DNA from: Rhodanobacter sp. ANJX3
GTDB taxonomy: Bacteria; Pseudomonadota; Gammaproteobacteria; Xanthomonadales; Rhodanobacteraceae
Direction of reading: 5' to 3'
Assembly: GCF_014200755.1 (NCBI RefSeq)
Contig: NZ_JACHCM010000001.1
Span: 228,218 to 292,217, forward strand
Length of the DNA stretch: 64,000 bases
Part shown: piece by piece, positions 54,614 to 64,000 of the stretch
Numbering within the stretch: the stretch's first letter is position 1
Layout of the letters: each line of letters opens with the position of its first letter
Translations under genes and position numbers: made by a program
Notes under the pieces: model-generated
Databases searched by the model: none
The model's input: only the letters and a program-made list of their open reading frames with translations
What the model was told of the DNA's origin: nothing

Positions 54614-57600
54614 ATGATGACGGCACAAGGGAAGACGTGGGGCGTGCGGGGGGTGGCAAGCGGGCTCTGCGTAATGGCGCTGAGTGCGGCAGCACTGGCC
54701 CTGTGCACGCTGCCGCTAGCGACGCGTATCAGCAGCGCCGGTCACACTTATGTGCTGCCGGCATCGTCTGAAGTCACCCGTACGCTGTTGCCAGACGGCC
54801 GTACATTCGAAGTCCATGGCGCGCAAGGCCTGGCGTATGTCATTGATGGGGCGACGCGACATCGGGTATCGCTGTCGGAAGTACGCCGTTTTGCTTCCAT
54901 CACCGTCATGCCCAGCGGCCAGGTGCTGTTATGGGGTGGCATCGATGGGCGCGGTCAGGTGCGCGGTACTGGTGAATGGTTCGAGCCGTCCACGGGCCGC
55001 TTTGCACCGGCCGACGCCCTGGGTCTGCCGGCCCGCGCCGGCCACACCCTGACCGTGATGACGGATGGTCGGGTATTGATGACCGGGGGCTGGTCAGCGC
55101 AAGGCGTGCCTGCGACCGGGGCGCTGCTGTGGCAACCGACGTCCCGCCAGAACACGGTGCTCGCCGCTGTGCACGATGGTCCGCGCCTGGAAGGCAGCGC
55201 CCAGTTGCAGGCCGATGGTTCCGTACGTATCGAAGGCGGCGTGGATGTTCAAGGTCATGCCGTGCCTTCCACCGTGCGCTACGATCCGACCGGCGCAACA
55301 CCGGACACACCCATCGCCGCAACATCCGCTGCCGTGGTGGCAAGTCTGCCCATCGCCGAGGCGACGGCCGCCCCTATCCAGGGCCCGCTCGCATTGCGCT
55401 TCTCCACACCTGTAGATGTGCGCCAGCTGAATCCCAAGACCGTCACCTTGTTGGGGCCCGAGGGCGCAGTGTCAGTTCATGTAACCGGTGCCGAAGGGGG
55501 GCGTCTGGCCTTCGTGCAACTGCCGGATGATCTGTATCCAGGCTCGCGCTATACCTTGTTCGTGAAGGGGCTACATACCGCGACCGGTATTGTCGTGCCG
55601 TACAAAGCGATTGGCTTTACCACAGCGCGGGCCACGGCGACCGGGGTGGTCGTGGCTGGACAGGGCGGGCGGCCACAACCCTCCTCTGCTGTCGCTAATG
55701 AGGTGTCGTTGCCGCCGCTGGTCTTGATGACTGGCAATGGCCGCTCAACTTGTATCGATCGCGAGGTCGATAGCTTGTGCCGCGAACACAGTGTTGTCCG
55801 CGATGGCGCCTGGTACCCCGGTCAGGATAATGCACCGAATGCTACCGGCGGGCACTGGCGCTTGTATCGACCGCATCAGAGTCTGCCCGATACCCGCGAG
55901 CGCGAAGCCGCGCTTGCCAAGGGAACCACGGCGCTGATCGGTCAGGTTCGGCAGATCGATGAAACACCCGTCGCCAATGTCGAAGTCAGTGTGGGCGATC
56001 TCAAGGCGCGTACCGATGCACAGGGCCTCTTCGTACTCAGCGGTCTACCGGCAGGACGGCAGGAGGTGTTTGTGGACGGACGCACTGCCAGCCACGGTGA
56101 AACGCAATACGGGCGATTCCTCGTCGGAGCGGACCTCAAGAGCCGAACGATAGTCCACATGCCGTACGTGATGTACCTGCCGCGCGTGCTGCCGCGCGAC
56201 GAGATTACGCTGCCGTCGCCGACCAGTCGCGAAGTGGTGCTGACGCATCCAGACATGCCTGGTCTCGAATTGCACGTGCCCGCGGGTACCGTTTTCAAGG
56301 ATCGCGAAGGTCATGTCTTAACTCATATTGCCATCGTACCCACGCCAGTCGACCACGCGCCGTTTCCGCTGCCGGACAACTTTCCGATGTATTTCACCAT
56401 CCAACCGGGCGATGCGGTGGTGCAGGGTCTGACGCCGACGGCGTCTAAAGGCATCCGGGTGGTTTATCCAAACTATGGTCACGCCAAACCGAACGCAGTG
56501 GGCAATTTTTGGGTGTATGGCGTCAAGGAAGGTTGGCAGATGTACGGCGGCGGCCACATCACCGCCGATGCCAAACAGCTGGCACCGGATCCGGGCGTGG
56601 CGCTGGTCTGGGCATTGGGGGCCGGTGCCTCCCTCTCCAATGCTAATGCGGCCACGGCGCAGACGCTCAACAATCAAAGCAAAGGCTGTCCGATAGACTT
56701 GCAGACCGGCATCATGTTCCATCAATGGAATGACCTGTCGATCAACGACATCATGCCGTTGTCGCTGACCCGCGCCTACACCTCAGCCGATAGCAATTCG
56801 CATATGTTTGGGGTCGGCAGTAATTCCAACTTTGGTATCCACCTCTACGGCAACAACAACTTTACGACGCCACAGCTGGTGTTGCCGTGCGGTCAGGGTA
56901 TTGCCTTCAACCTCGTCAGCGGCACGGCGACGAACTGGCCGCTGGCCGGGGATGTGTGGGAGCACACCGGCACTAACTCCGCCTTCTATGGCGCGACCCT
57001 GCAATTCTTCACGGGAACAGCGATCGGCGAATACTGGCAGATCACCCTGAAGGACGGCAGCGCGTACGGTTTCCAAAGCGACGTGCCCAATCTGCTGAAA
57101 TGGATGCGCGATCGTTATGGCAACCAGGTGCAGCTCGCCTACAACGGTGGCCTTATCGATCAGGTCACTTCGCCCAGCGGTCGCTCGATCACCTTCAACT
57201 ACGACAGCAGCAATCGGGTCACCAGCGCCGTGGACAATGCGAACCGCACGGTAGGGTATGCCTATAACCCGGCCGGTAGTCTAGCTACGGTGACCTATCC
57301 GGACAAGACCACGGAGCAGTACACCTACGACAGTAACCATCGCATGCTCACCATGCAGGATCGGCGCGGCACGATCTGGGTCACCAATCAATACGACACC
57401 AATGGGCGTGTTACCAAGCAAACGTTCGCGGACAGTACTTATTACCAGTTCGGCTATACCACCGACAGCAACAACAACGTCACCACAACGCTGGTTACGA
57501 ACCCGAATGGCCATCAGGAGCAGGTGGCTTTCGACCCGACCAGTCACTATCCGGCCACGGATACCTATGGCTATGGCACGTCGTTGGCGCAGACCACGAC

Positions 57601-60028
57601 GTATGTACGCGAACCCTCCGGGTTGATCGATAAAGTCACTGATGCCTTGGGGCGTACTACAGCCTATACGTACGATGCGATGGGCAACATCACCGGCGTT
57701 ACCCGACTGTATGGGACCTCCAATGCGGTGACTTATCAGTTCACCTTCACGTCCGACAGTAATCAGCTTGCCAGCGTGACCGATCCCTTGGGGCATACCA
57801 CCAGCTTTGGTTATGACCATCGGTGCCTGAACCAGATAATCGATCCGCTGGGCCATGGCAGCACGATACAGTGCAACGGTGCCGGGCAGCCGGTAACGCT
57901 GACCGATGCGCTCGGTCATACCACGACCTTGAGTTACCAGGGTTACGACTTGCACAGCGTGACCGATCCCCTGGGTCGCACCGTGAGCTATACGGTAGAT
58001 GCCCTCGGGCGGCCCATCGCCACCCAGGATCCCTTGGGCAACGTCACGCTGACCCAGTACGACGTTGACGATCGTGTCAGCCAGGTGACCGACGCACTGA
58101 ACCAGACCACGATCCTGAGCTACGATGGCAACAGCAACCTGCTGAGCACCACCCTGCCTAGCGGAGCGGTGATCGCCACGACGTACGATGCACGCAACCG
58201 CCCCCACACGCGAACGGACGCGTTGAACCAGAGCGAATCGTGGACGTACGACGGCATGAACCACGTGCTGTCGCACACCGATCGCAAAGGGCAGGCCACG
58301 ACGGTCAGCTACGACGCGCTGAATCGCCCGGCACTGACGACCTACGCCGACGGTTCGACCACCCAGCCGAATTACGATGCGGCCAATCGCCTGACCGGCC
58401 TGGTGGACTCCAGCAGCGGCAACCTCAGCTGGGGTTACGACGGTCTGGATCGGGCCACCACGACCGTCACGCCGCAGGGCACCATCGGCTACACCTACGA
58501 TGCCTCGGGTCGCCGCACCAGCATGACGCCCGCGATGCAAGCTATCGTCAATTACTTTTATGACAATGCGAACCGGCTGACGTCGCTGACGCAGGGCAGC
58601 GAGACGGTGCAGCTGGGTTACGACAATGCCAACCGACGCAACGCGCTGACCCTGCCTAATGGCATTAGCGTGAGTTATGGCTACGATGCCGGCAACCAGT
58701 TGACCGGTCTGAGCTACGCGCAAGGCAACGGCACCGTCTTGGGCAATCTGGTCTATGGCTACGACAACGACGGTCGGCGAACCGGACAGAGCGGCAGTCT
58801 GGCACCTAACGTACTACCGACGCCCAGCACTAGGCCGGGGACGTTTGATCTCAACAATCGGCAGACCAGCTTCAACGGCAGCACCATGAGCTACGACGCC
58901 AACGGCAACCTCACCAGCAACGGTATCAACACCTTCGTGTGGAACGCGCGCAACCAGTTGACCCAGATCACCCAGGGCGGAACGACCCAGTTCAGCTATG
59001 CGTACGACGCGCTGGGTCGGCGCACCAGCAAGAGCGCGGCGGGCGCGGCCGCACCGACGACGTACCTCTACGATGGGATGAACGCGGTGCAGGAAGTGAT
59101 CGGCAACGTCACCAATCCCATACTGACCGGCCTAGGCACAGACGAGCGCTACGCCCGGAACGATGTGAACGGGCGGACCGACTTCCTGACCGATGCGCTG
59201 GGCAGCACGATCGCCCTGACCGATCCCACCGGCGCGATCACACAGCAGTACAGCTACGATCCGTACGGCAACGTCACGCAGAGCAACACCACCATCGGAT
59301 TTACCAACCCGTACCTGTATACCGGGCGGGAAGCGGACAGTACGGGGCTGTATTACTACCGGGCTCGGTACTACTCACCGACGATGGGGCGGTTTATCTC
59401 CGAGGACCCGATGGGATTTGGCGGTGGGCAACTTAATTTTTATGCCTATGCCGGAGGAAACCCACTGATGTACACCGATCCATCCGGGCTCTACTTTGGT
59501 GTGGATGATGCCGCCGCCGCCGGTTTAGGAGCAGTAATCGGTCTGGCTTCTCAGGGATTCAGTGATGCCATTGAGGGACATTTTAGCAGTTGGCAGGACT
59601 ACGCCGGATCGGCATTCGGTGGCGCCGCTGCTGGAGAAGCAAGCCTCTATCTAGGGCCGCTAGCCACAGGAGCCGTTTTTGGGGGAGCCACAAATTTAGC
59701 TAAGCAGGGCTTGAAGATGGCTACTCACAAGCAATGTCATTTCAACTACGGATCGCTAGCGCTCGATACTGGTCTAGGCGCTGGATTAGGTAGGATCATC
59801 GGTCCTGAAATCGAAGGAATTACATCCGGTCGAGGAAGTTATTCAGCTATCTTCAAACAAATGGTTACGAAGCAGTCGAACGGAACAATTTCAAGCATAT
59901 CAGTAAGCACCGCCATGAAAATAGCGACCGTAAAGCAAGCTGAGGGAGTTTCCGGAACTGCACTTGGCCCTGTTGTTTCTGCCGTGGAAGATACCCTTGG
60001 TTCCGATGAAGAGTGCGGATGCCAATGA
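54614..60028 (+). CDS. RHS/YD-repeat protein with variable C-terminal tip
   Basis: Protein of 1,804 residues. Order of parts: a signal or anchor segment (GLCVMALSAAALALCTLPLA), kelch-like repeats (RFASITVMPSGQVLLWGG), an SbsA-like Ig domain, a carboxypeptidase-regulatory-like domain (TALIGQVRQIDETPVANVEV), a DUF6531-type RHS entry (NDIMPLSLTRAYTSADS), about 20 YD repeats, and the core end GLYYYRARYYSPTMGRFISEDP with YTDPSGL near 1622. The last 175 residues differ in style and base composition (Gly/Ala-rich, then SYSAIFKQMVTKQSNGTISS) and form the tip, usually a toxin. Its activity is not recognised. ATG 54614 or 54617 follows GAAGGAG. Confidence 0.9.
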   Translation: MMTAQGKTWGVRGVASGLCVMALSAAALALCTLPLATRISSAGHTYVLPASSEVTRTLLPDGRTFEVHGAQGLAYVIDGATRHRVSLSEVRRFASITVMPSGQVLLWGGIDGRGQVRGTGEWFEPSTGRFAPADALGLPARAGHTLTVMTDGRVLMTGGWSAQGVPATGALLWQPTSRQNTVLAAVHDGPRLEGSAQLQADGSVRIEGGVDVQGHAVPSTVRYDPTGATPDTPIAATSAAVVASLPIAEATAAPIQGPLALRFSTPVDVRQLNPKTVTLLGPEGAVSVHVTGAEGGRLAFVQLPDDLYPGSRYTLFVKGLHTATGIVVPYKAIGFTTARATATGVVVAGQGGRPQPSSAVANEVSLPPLVLMTGNGRSTCIDREVDSLCREHSVVRDGAWYPGQDNAPNATGGHWRLYRPHQSLPDTREREAALAKGTTALIGQVRQIDETPVANVEVSVGDLKARTDAQGLFVLSGLPAGRQEVFVDGRTASHGETQYGRFLVGADLKSRTIVHMPYVMYLPRVLPRDEITLPSPTSREVVLTHPDMPGLELHVPAGTVFKDREGHVLTHIAIVPTPVDHAPFPLPDNFPMYFTIQPGDAVVQGLTPTASKGIRVVYPNYGHAKPNAVGNFWVYGVKEGWQMYGGGHITADAKQLAPDPGVALVWALGAGASLSNANAATAQTLNNQSKGCPIDLQTGIMFHQWNDLSINDIMPLSLTRAYTSADSNSHMFGVGSNSNFGIHLYGNNNFTTPQLVLPCGQGIAFNLVSGTATNWPLAGDVWEHTGTNSAFYGATLQFFTGTAIGEYWQITLKDGSAYGFQSDVPNLLKWMRDRYGNQVQLAYNGGLIDQVTSPSGRSITFNYDSSNRVTSAVDNANRTVGYAYNPAGSLATVTYPDKTTEQYTYDSNHRMLTMQDRRGTIWVTNQYDTNGRVTKQTFADSTYYQFGYTTDSNNNVTTTLVTNPNGHQEQVAFDPTSHYPATDTYGYGTSLAQTTTYVREPSGLIDKVTDALGRTTAYTYDAMGNITGVTRLYGTSNAVTYQFTFTSDSNQLASVTDPLGHTTSFGYDHRCLNQIIDPLGHGSTIQCNGAGQPVTLTDALGHTTTLSYQGYDLHSVTDPLGRTVSYTVDALGRPIATQDPLGNVTLTQYDVDDRVSQVTDALNQTTILSYDGNSNLLSTTLPSGAVIATTYDARNRPHTRTDALNQSESWTYDGMNHVLSHTDRKGQATTVSYDALNRPALTTYADGSTTQPNYDAANRLTGLVDSSSGNLSWGYDGLDRATTTVTPQGTIGYTYDASGRRTSMTPAMQAIVNYFYDNANRLTSLTQGSETVQLGYDNANRRNALTLPNGISVSYGYDAGNQLTGLSYAQGNGTVLGNLVYGYDNDGRRTGQSGSLAPNVLPTPSTRPGTFDLNNRQTSFNGSTMSYDANGNLTSNGINTFVWNARNQLTQITQGGTTQFSYAYDALGRRTSKSAAGAAAPTTYLYDGMNAVQEVIGNVTNPILTGLGTDERYARNDVNGRTDFLTDALGSTIALTDPTGAITQQYSYDPYGNVTQSNTTIGFTNPYLYTGREADSTGLYYYRARYYSPTMGRFISEDPMGFGGGQLNFYAYAGGNPLMYTDPSGLYFGVDDAAAAGLGAVIGLASQGFSDAIEGHFSSWQDYAGSAFGGAAAGEASLYLGPLATGAVFGGATNLAKQGLKMATHKQCHFNYGSLALDTGLGAGLGRIIGPEIEGITSGRGSYSAIFKQMVTKQSNGTISSISVSTAMKIATVKQAEGVSGTALGPVVSAVEDTLGSDEECGCQ

Positions 60029-60468
60029 TGAATGACCCTTCAATTCGCGCAACGGCGGCACCCTCAATGCTAATTATTTTTGAGTCTTTCGCCGTACCTA
60101 TGTTTCTTCTATTTCTATATGGCGCGGTGTTTAATCATGCGGAATGGGGAGGCGCCGTGATAGCCGGAGCCTTATGCATATTAATTTTCGTCTGGTGGAG
60201 ATCTTTTTTGCTGCAAATAACGGACGGTGAATTAGTTTATCAGTCACTATTGAGACGTAGAAAAGTTAAGTTGAATAATATTATGAAAGCTGTCAGGAAA
60301 ATTGATCTCGTCTCCCACGGCAGTCGACCTCCAAACCGGTTGGAGATCCATAGTGTCGGAGACGACAGAACGCTTGATTTTGATATCAATATGAAGCCAT
60401 TCCGTCCGGGAGACATTAAAAAGATTGAAGCCCTGCTCCAAGTACGTGGGGCAAGTGGTCTTGATTAG
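60025..60468 (+). CDS. Small membrane protein, candidate immunity protein of the RHS tip
   Basis: Protein of 147 residues. Two hydrophobic segments (LIIFESFAVPMFLLFLYGAVF, VIAGALCILIFVWW) are followed by a soluble PH-like part (LLQITDGELVYQSLLRRRKVKL). The start overlaps the stop of the RHS gene (ATGA at 60025); several alternative starts exist from GTG 60013. Codon use is AT-richer than the RHS core, like the adjacent tip. Tight coupling to an RHS gene is the usual place for an immunity gene. Identification rests on position, not on a known family. Confidence 0.6.
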   Translation: MMNDPSIRATAAPSMLIIFESFAVPMFLLFLYGAVFNHAEWGGAVIAGALCILIFVWWRSFLLQITDGELVYQSLLRRRKVKLNNIMKAVRKIDLVSHGSRPPNRLEIHSVGDDRTLDFDINMKPFRPGDIKKIEALLQVRGASGLD

Positions 60469-61135
60469 AATAAAAACTAATCAGCAGCCGCATGTAAAAT
60501 GCAAGTCAATACGACGTCGACGATTTATCGTCGGTAGTGATGAGGAAGTAGCCGCATTTAGCCGAGCCGGCGCAGGGCGGATGATTAGGTCAAGTTATCA
60601 ATACTAGGGAGGGACTGCTGCCGACCCGACGCGGACGCTTTCAGAGCATGCCTCAAGCGCAAAGACCACAGATAAGTGAGGACGGGTCCACAATTTCAGC
60701 GAGCGGAAAGGTGGTAAACGTTGTCCGGAAAGATTTTTCCGATGCGCCAACGGACGCTGCGGCATGGTTCGGGGAGTACAGAATCGCCTATGAATGCTGC
60801 CCTAGGAAGGGGCCAGCGGGACATATGCCGCCCGATTTTCATGACGCACATTTGACTATTTGAATACGTGGGAACCGAAGGCATGAATACGCTTGCATAC
60901 AATCGGAAAGCGCGACGGAAGGAACTCGTAACGCTGCGCGACTGAGCTCGCTTCACAAGGTTAAAGTGGTATCGATTAGTAATGTTGAAAATTTGACGAC
61001 GCAAGCACTGCGATCAAATGATCTGTTTTTATTTTGTCTTGTTCAATTCTTAAAATTTTTTGCAACCGCACAGTAAGTACGGCCACAGAGTGTATTTTTC
61101 TTCGGATGTTCCATGCGTTGACAAGGGAGTGACTA
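60469..61135. other. Intergenic stretch without a supported gene
   Basis: A 71-codon frame at 60648-60863 has no recognisable features and is not called. The 667 bp contain no clear RNA gene or operator. The last 150 bp are AT-rich and probably contain the protease promoter. Confidence 0.4.
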
Positions 61136-63844
61136 ATGAACATTGCCTTTAAAATTGTCATTGCATTCATCGCTACATGTTTCTGTAGCACTGGATATTC
61201 CAATCCATTGAATAGAATGAAAACGTCGGCGGCTTCTTCATCGTCAGATAGTAAGCCTGTCGCGACCAATGTCGTACCCTCTATGGCTTTGGTGGGATCG
61301 CTTCCAGCCGATGTAGCTTCCGGTCACGCAGTTCGGGCTGCAGATCTGCCGGCGACCATTCCCATTCGGCTGACGATCGTCGTCATGCCACATCGCAGTG
61401 AGCTTGCAAGCTTTATTGACCAAGTAAGCGACCCTGCTTCCCCAACCTTCCATCGCTTTCTTACCTTCGACCAGTTGAAATCACGTTTTATGGCTTCAGA
61501 CGCTGATGTCGAGTCCGTCGAAGCGTGGGCGCGCGCAGGCGGTCTTTCTGAAGTCCAACGATGGCCGTCCAATCATGCGATTGTGATCCAAGGAACAGTC
61601 GGACAGGTCAATACGCTTCTCGGCGTAAAACTTGGCAAGTACAGCTTGAATGGAAATGTCTATTACGCAAATGACAAGAGGCCTACCATCTCGTCGGAAA
61701 TAGCGCCAAAAATCGCTGACATATTGGGCCTTAATTCGATGCAGCAGGTGCTTCCTCTGTCGCAAGACCAGGGCCATTCGTCGCCGATAGATACGCCACG
61801 CGTCAGCACGGAGCCATTCATCAGTCGCACGGTCTTGCGTGGGGATGCTCAAGGCTCCGTCCACGGTCACGTGGTTACGCCTAAGATCTCGGCCACGATG
61901 AATTCAGCAAAGCCTGCGGACATCCGCACGCAATCTAATCCATACGTCCCGTCAGATATATGGAGTGAGAGTGCCTATAACTACGACGGCTTGGCGAAAT
62001 TCAGCCATTGCTGCAATCCTGCCCATTTGGCCACCGGCTCACCGCCCGAAACATCGATCGCCATTATTGGTGAAAATAAGGCAGACCCCAACGATGTGAA
62101 TAAATTTTTCATACAGTATGGTCTGGCCGAAGTTATTGAAAATGTCGCCATTGATGGCCCGGCCTGCTGCGATGATGAAATGACGATAGATACGGAATGG
62201 GCTGGGGCTATGTCTAATAGCAAAGGTGCCAACTCTGATACGGCAACGATCCATGTATACGAAGGTGGCGGCACGCAGCTGTCTGATCAACTGAATGCGT
62301 GGGAGGCAGCTTTTACCGACGACAAGGCCCGCGTCGCATCGACCAGCTTCGGAGCGGCTGAGTCTGGATATGGCGGATTGGGGACGCCATCCATAGGCGA
62401 TTTTACCGACATCACCAATGCGATGACGGCGCTTGGTTGGACGATTGTTGCTGCTGCGGGCGACACGGGGGTGGACTACTACGGCGGCAACGGATGCAAC
62501 ACTACCAATGTGGTTCAATACCCTGCGACGGACCCAAACGTCGTCGCTGCTGGCGGCTCCACGCTTATTCTAAACACCGATGGCACCTTTTCATCAGAAA
62601 ATGCCTGGTCGGGGAATGCGTGCGCCAAAGTGAATCCAACGTACAACGGCGGCGGCGGTGGTGGGGGATGCAGTAACAATACCTTTCCCGCGACGGCTTG
62701 GAACAATACGGGCTGCCCGAGCAATCGACGAGCGATTCCCGATATGTCACTGAACGCCTCGCCGAACCTGGCTGGTCAGGGGGCGGGGCAAAGTATTTAC
62801 TACAGCTATGGCAAATGTAAGGGCAATGGAGCGGGATGCTTTGCGACAGGATCGAGCATCGTTGCTCCTGAATTAGCCGGCTTCTTCGCGCAGGAAAATT
62901 CATACCTACTTACGCTTGGAAACATTTGCGGTACATATCACGACGCGCCTTGCGCGCCCCTCGGTAGAGCAGGTCCTATTATCTTTGCCACTGTTCACCA
63001 ACCGCACAATCCGTTCTACGACATCGAGCAAGGATCCAACGCGAATGGTCAAAGCAACGGCTATCAAGCTGCACGCGGGTATGACTTGGCGACTGGGCTT
63101 GGCTCGGTCAACATGATGCAGCTCGCTTGGGCCATTAACTACTATTTGCTTTCAAATGGATCGACACCACCCATCGTATCTTTCAGCGGAGCGCAACTTG
63201 ACACGCTCTATACCGGTCCGGTCACCGTGGACTTTCAGTTCAATGGGGCCAACCGAGGTATTGCTGGCTATACGGCTTATTCTGATCGTGACCCAGGCGA
63301 CCCAAAGTCCGAGCCGTCGCCGGGCACTGGAAGCCCCTTCTGGGACGGTCCCCAAGTGGTCGGTTCACCCAGTGGTGGTTCGATCCAGATCCCGTTCGCA
63401 CCCGGCTGCCATATGGTCTATGTGCGTGTTTGGGACAATCTGGGTGATGGAAACACTCAGATCAGCTATGGCCCCATCTGCATGGGGGGAGCCAATACGA
63501 AATGTAGTTTTGCTGAAAAAGGCTGTCCCGCGCAGGGCGGCTATGAGGGATATCAAATCACCTGCCCTATGACGGTCAACTTTTCTGTCAATGGGCAGTT
63601 GCAGCAATCAGGTACGAGCTTTAGCGGGCAGGAGCAGCCCAATGCATCGAGTTATGTCACGGCGTGTACGCCGGGGACCGCGAATTGCCAGGGCTTTTCC
63701 ATTCCAAACGGTTCGGGCAAATGCCCCATCCATGTCATCCCGCCACCACCGCCGCCGTTGAAGACCTGCCAAGTGTGCGATCAGACTCATCGACAGTGCG
63801 TGGCGGTCACGGGCGGTTATGTGTGCAAAGGTCTCATTCAGTAG
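61136..63844 (+). CDS. S53-family serine peptidase (sedolisin/kumamolisin type) with prodomain
   Basis: Secreted acid protease of 902 residues. After a signal peptide (FKIVIAFIATCFCSTGYS) a long pro-domain covers about 45-250 (FIDQVSDPASPTFHRFLTFDQ). The catalytic domain shows E348 and D352 (EMTIDTEW), the oxyanion Asp443 (AAAGDTGVDYYGG) and Ser574 in TGSSIVAPELAG, the SED plus D set of S53. The extra C-terminal region (690-902) has Cys-rich and Pro-rich elements (HVIPPPPPPLKTCQVCDQTHRQC). ATG 61136 follows AAGGGAG. Its final 290 bp and 150 bp beyond are repeated at 45257-45699. Confidence 0.9.
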   Translation: MNIAFKIVIAFIATCFCSTGYSNPLNRMKTSAASSSSDSKPVATNVVPSMALVGSLPADVASGHAVRAADLPATIPIRLTIVVMPHRSELASFIDQVSDPASPTFHRFLTFDQLKSRFMASDADVESVEAWARAGGLSEVQRWPSNHAIVIQGTVGQVNTLLGVKLGKYSLNGNVYYANDKRPTISSEIAPKIADILGLNSMQQVLPLSQDQGHSSPIDTPRVSTEPFISRTVLRGDAQGSVHGHVVTPKISATMNSAKPADIRTQSNPYVPSDIWSESAYNYDGLAKFSHCCNPAHLATGSPPETSIAIIGENKADPNDVNKFFIQYGLAEVIENVAIDGPACCDDEMTIDTEWAGAMSNSKGANSDTATIHVYEGGGTQLSDQLNAWEAAFTDDKARVASTSFGAAESGYGGLGTPSIGDFTDITNAMTALGWTIVAAAGDTGVDYYGGNGCNTTNVVQYPATDPNVVAAGGSTLILNTDGTFSSENAWSGNACAKVNPTYNGGGGGGGCSNNTFPATAWNNTGCPSNRRAIPDMSLNASPNLAGQGAGQSIYYSYGKCKGNGAGCFATGSSIVAPELAGFFAQENSYLLTLGNICGTYHDAPCAPLGRAGPIIFATVHQPHNPFYDIEQGSNANGQSNGYQAARGYDLATGLGSVNMMQLAWAINYYLLSNGSTPPIVSFSGAQLDTLYTGPVTVDFQFNGANRGIAGYTAYSDRDPGDPKSEPSPGTGSPFWDGPQVVGSPSGGSIQIPFAPGCHMVYVRVWDNLGDGNTQISYGPICMGGANTKCSFAEKGCPAQGGYEGYQITCPMTVNFSVNGQLQQSGTSFSGQEQPNASSYVTACTPGTANCQGFSIPNGSGKCPIHVIPPPPPPLKTCQVCDQTHRQCVAVTGGYVCKGLIQ

Positions 63845-64000
63845 ATGGCAAGCGTGCTGACTTTGTATCGTTGACTAGAGACATTTCGTTAGACGGGACT
63901 TCGAGGATTGACGCCTAATGTCGTTGATCGACCATCGCGATGTGTTTACCCTCTCCTCCGCGAGGGAGGGGGATTTAGTAATCGATCCGATAAGCCGCTG
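63555..64000 (+). repeat. Direct repeat copy 2 (3' end of S53 gene and downstream)
   Basis: About 446 bp matching 45257-45699 with few differences. It probably continues beyond the window edge, since the match is still perfect at 64000. The region includes a GC-rich CTCCTCCGCGAGGGAGGGGG hairpin-like sequence near 63953. Confidence 0.9.

Noticed and set aside
57281-58723. Long minus-strand frame of 480 codons within the RHS gene
   Set aside because: A shadow of the repetitive high-GC RHS coding sequence.
1-64000. CRISPR arrays, tRNA and rRNA genes
   Set aside because: I saw no regularly spaced short repeats and no cloverleaf or rRNA-like sequence; a tRNAscan or Infernal run was not possible.

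Overview
The window looks like a chromosome segment of a Xanthomonadales gammaproteobacterium, most like Rhodanobacteraceae (Dyella, Rhodanobacter or Luteibacter types). The signs are the high-GC coding style, an XAC0095-type gene, CadC-like regulators with TPR tails, IS3 and IS5 elements, and a candidate site for a Crp/Clp protein. The genus is an inference, not a match.

Layout. 1-4 kb: the 3' part of a two-partner-secretion exoprotein built of MBG/YDG repeats, and its TpsB transporter. 4-5 kb: an XAC0095-type gene behind a strongly structured leader. 5-17 kb: a signalling block with two ToxR/CadC-like membrane regulators, HD-GYP, a PAS-PAS chemoreceptor, CheR, CheD, a triple-CheW protein and two membrane GGDEF cyclases. 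No CheA, CheB or CheY is present. 17.3-45.2 kb: an accessory island bounded by decayed IS3 copies. 45.2-64 kb: a relic of an S53 protease gene, a di-haem peroxidase and a lipoprotein, a 2,059-residue repeat protein, an RHS protein with a candidate immunity gene, and an intact S53 protease whose 3' end is repeated at 45.3 kb.

The island is the most interesting part. It encodes a canonical class II DAHP synthase and a second DAHP-synthase-like protein without the usual active-site motifs, a chorismate-utilising enzyme, an isochorismatase, an EntA-like dehydrogenase, an AMP-dependent ligase, a haem-oxygenase-like diiron protein, a flavin-dependent halogenase-like protein, a flavin reductase, an O-methyltransferase, an MFS exporter and an antiporter. 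It also encodes exported propeller, cytochrome c and HbpS/GlcG proteins, a cupin, a tautomerase, a VOC protein and a class II aldolase. The simplest reading is chorismate to isochorismate to 2,3-dihydroxybenzoate, followed by oxidative, halogenating and methylating steps and export. No carrier protein, NRPS or PKS is visible, so a small aromatic product is likely. The product is unknown to me.

The island appears to be one regulon. Five promoters, at 17.81, 20.79, 24.08, 28.85 and 44.47 kb (the last on the minus strand), share one design: -35 TTGACW, 2 nt, a 14-bp palindrome related to ATAACGATCGTTAT, 1 nt, then the -10. In four of the five a second palindrome follows exactly 24 bp downstream. 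The TetR gene at 28.2-28.8 kb lies beside one of these pairs and is the obvious candidate repressor. A 1,226-bp IS5-family copy with a CTAA target duplication sits 24 bp upstream of the cupin start and probably changed expression of that gene.
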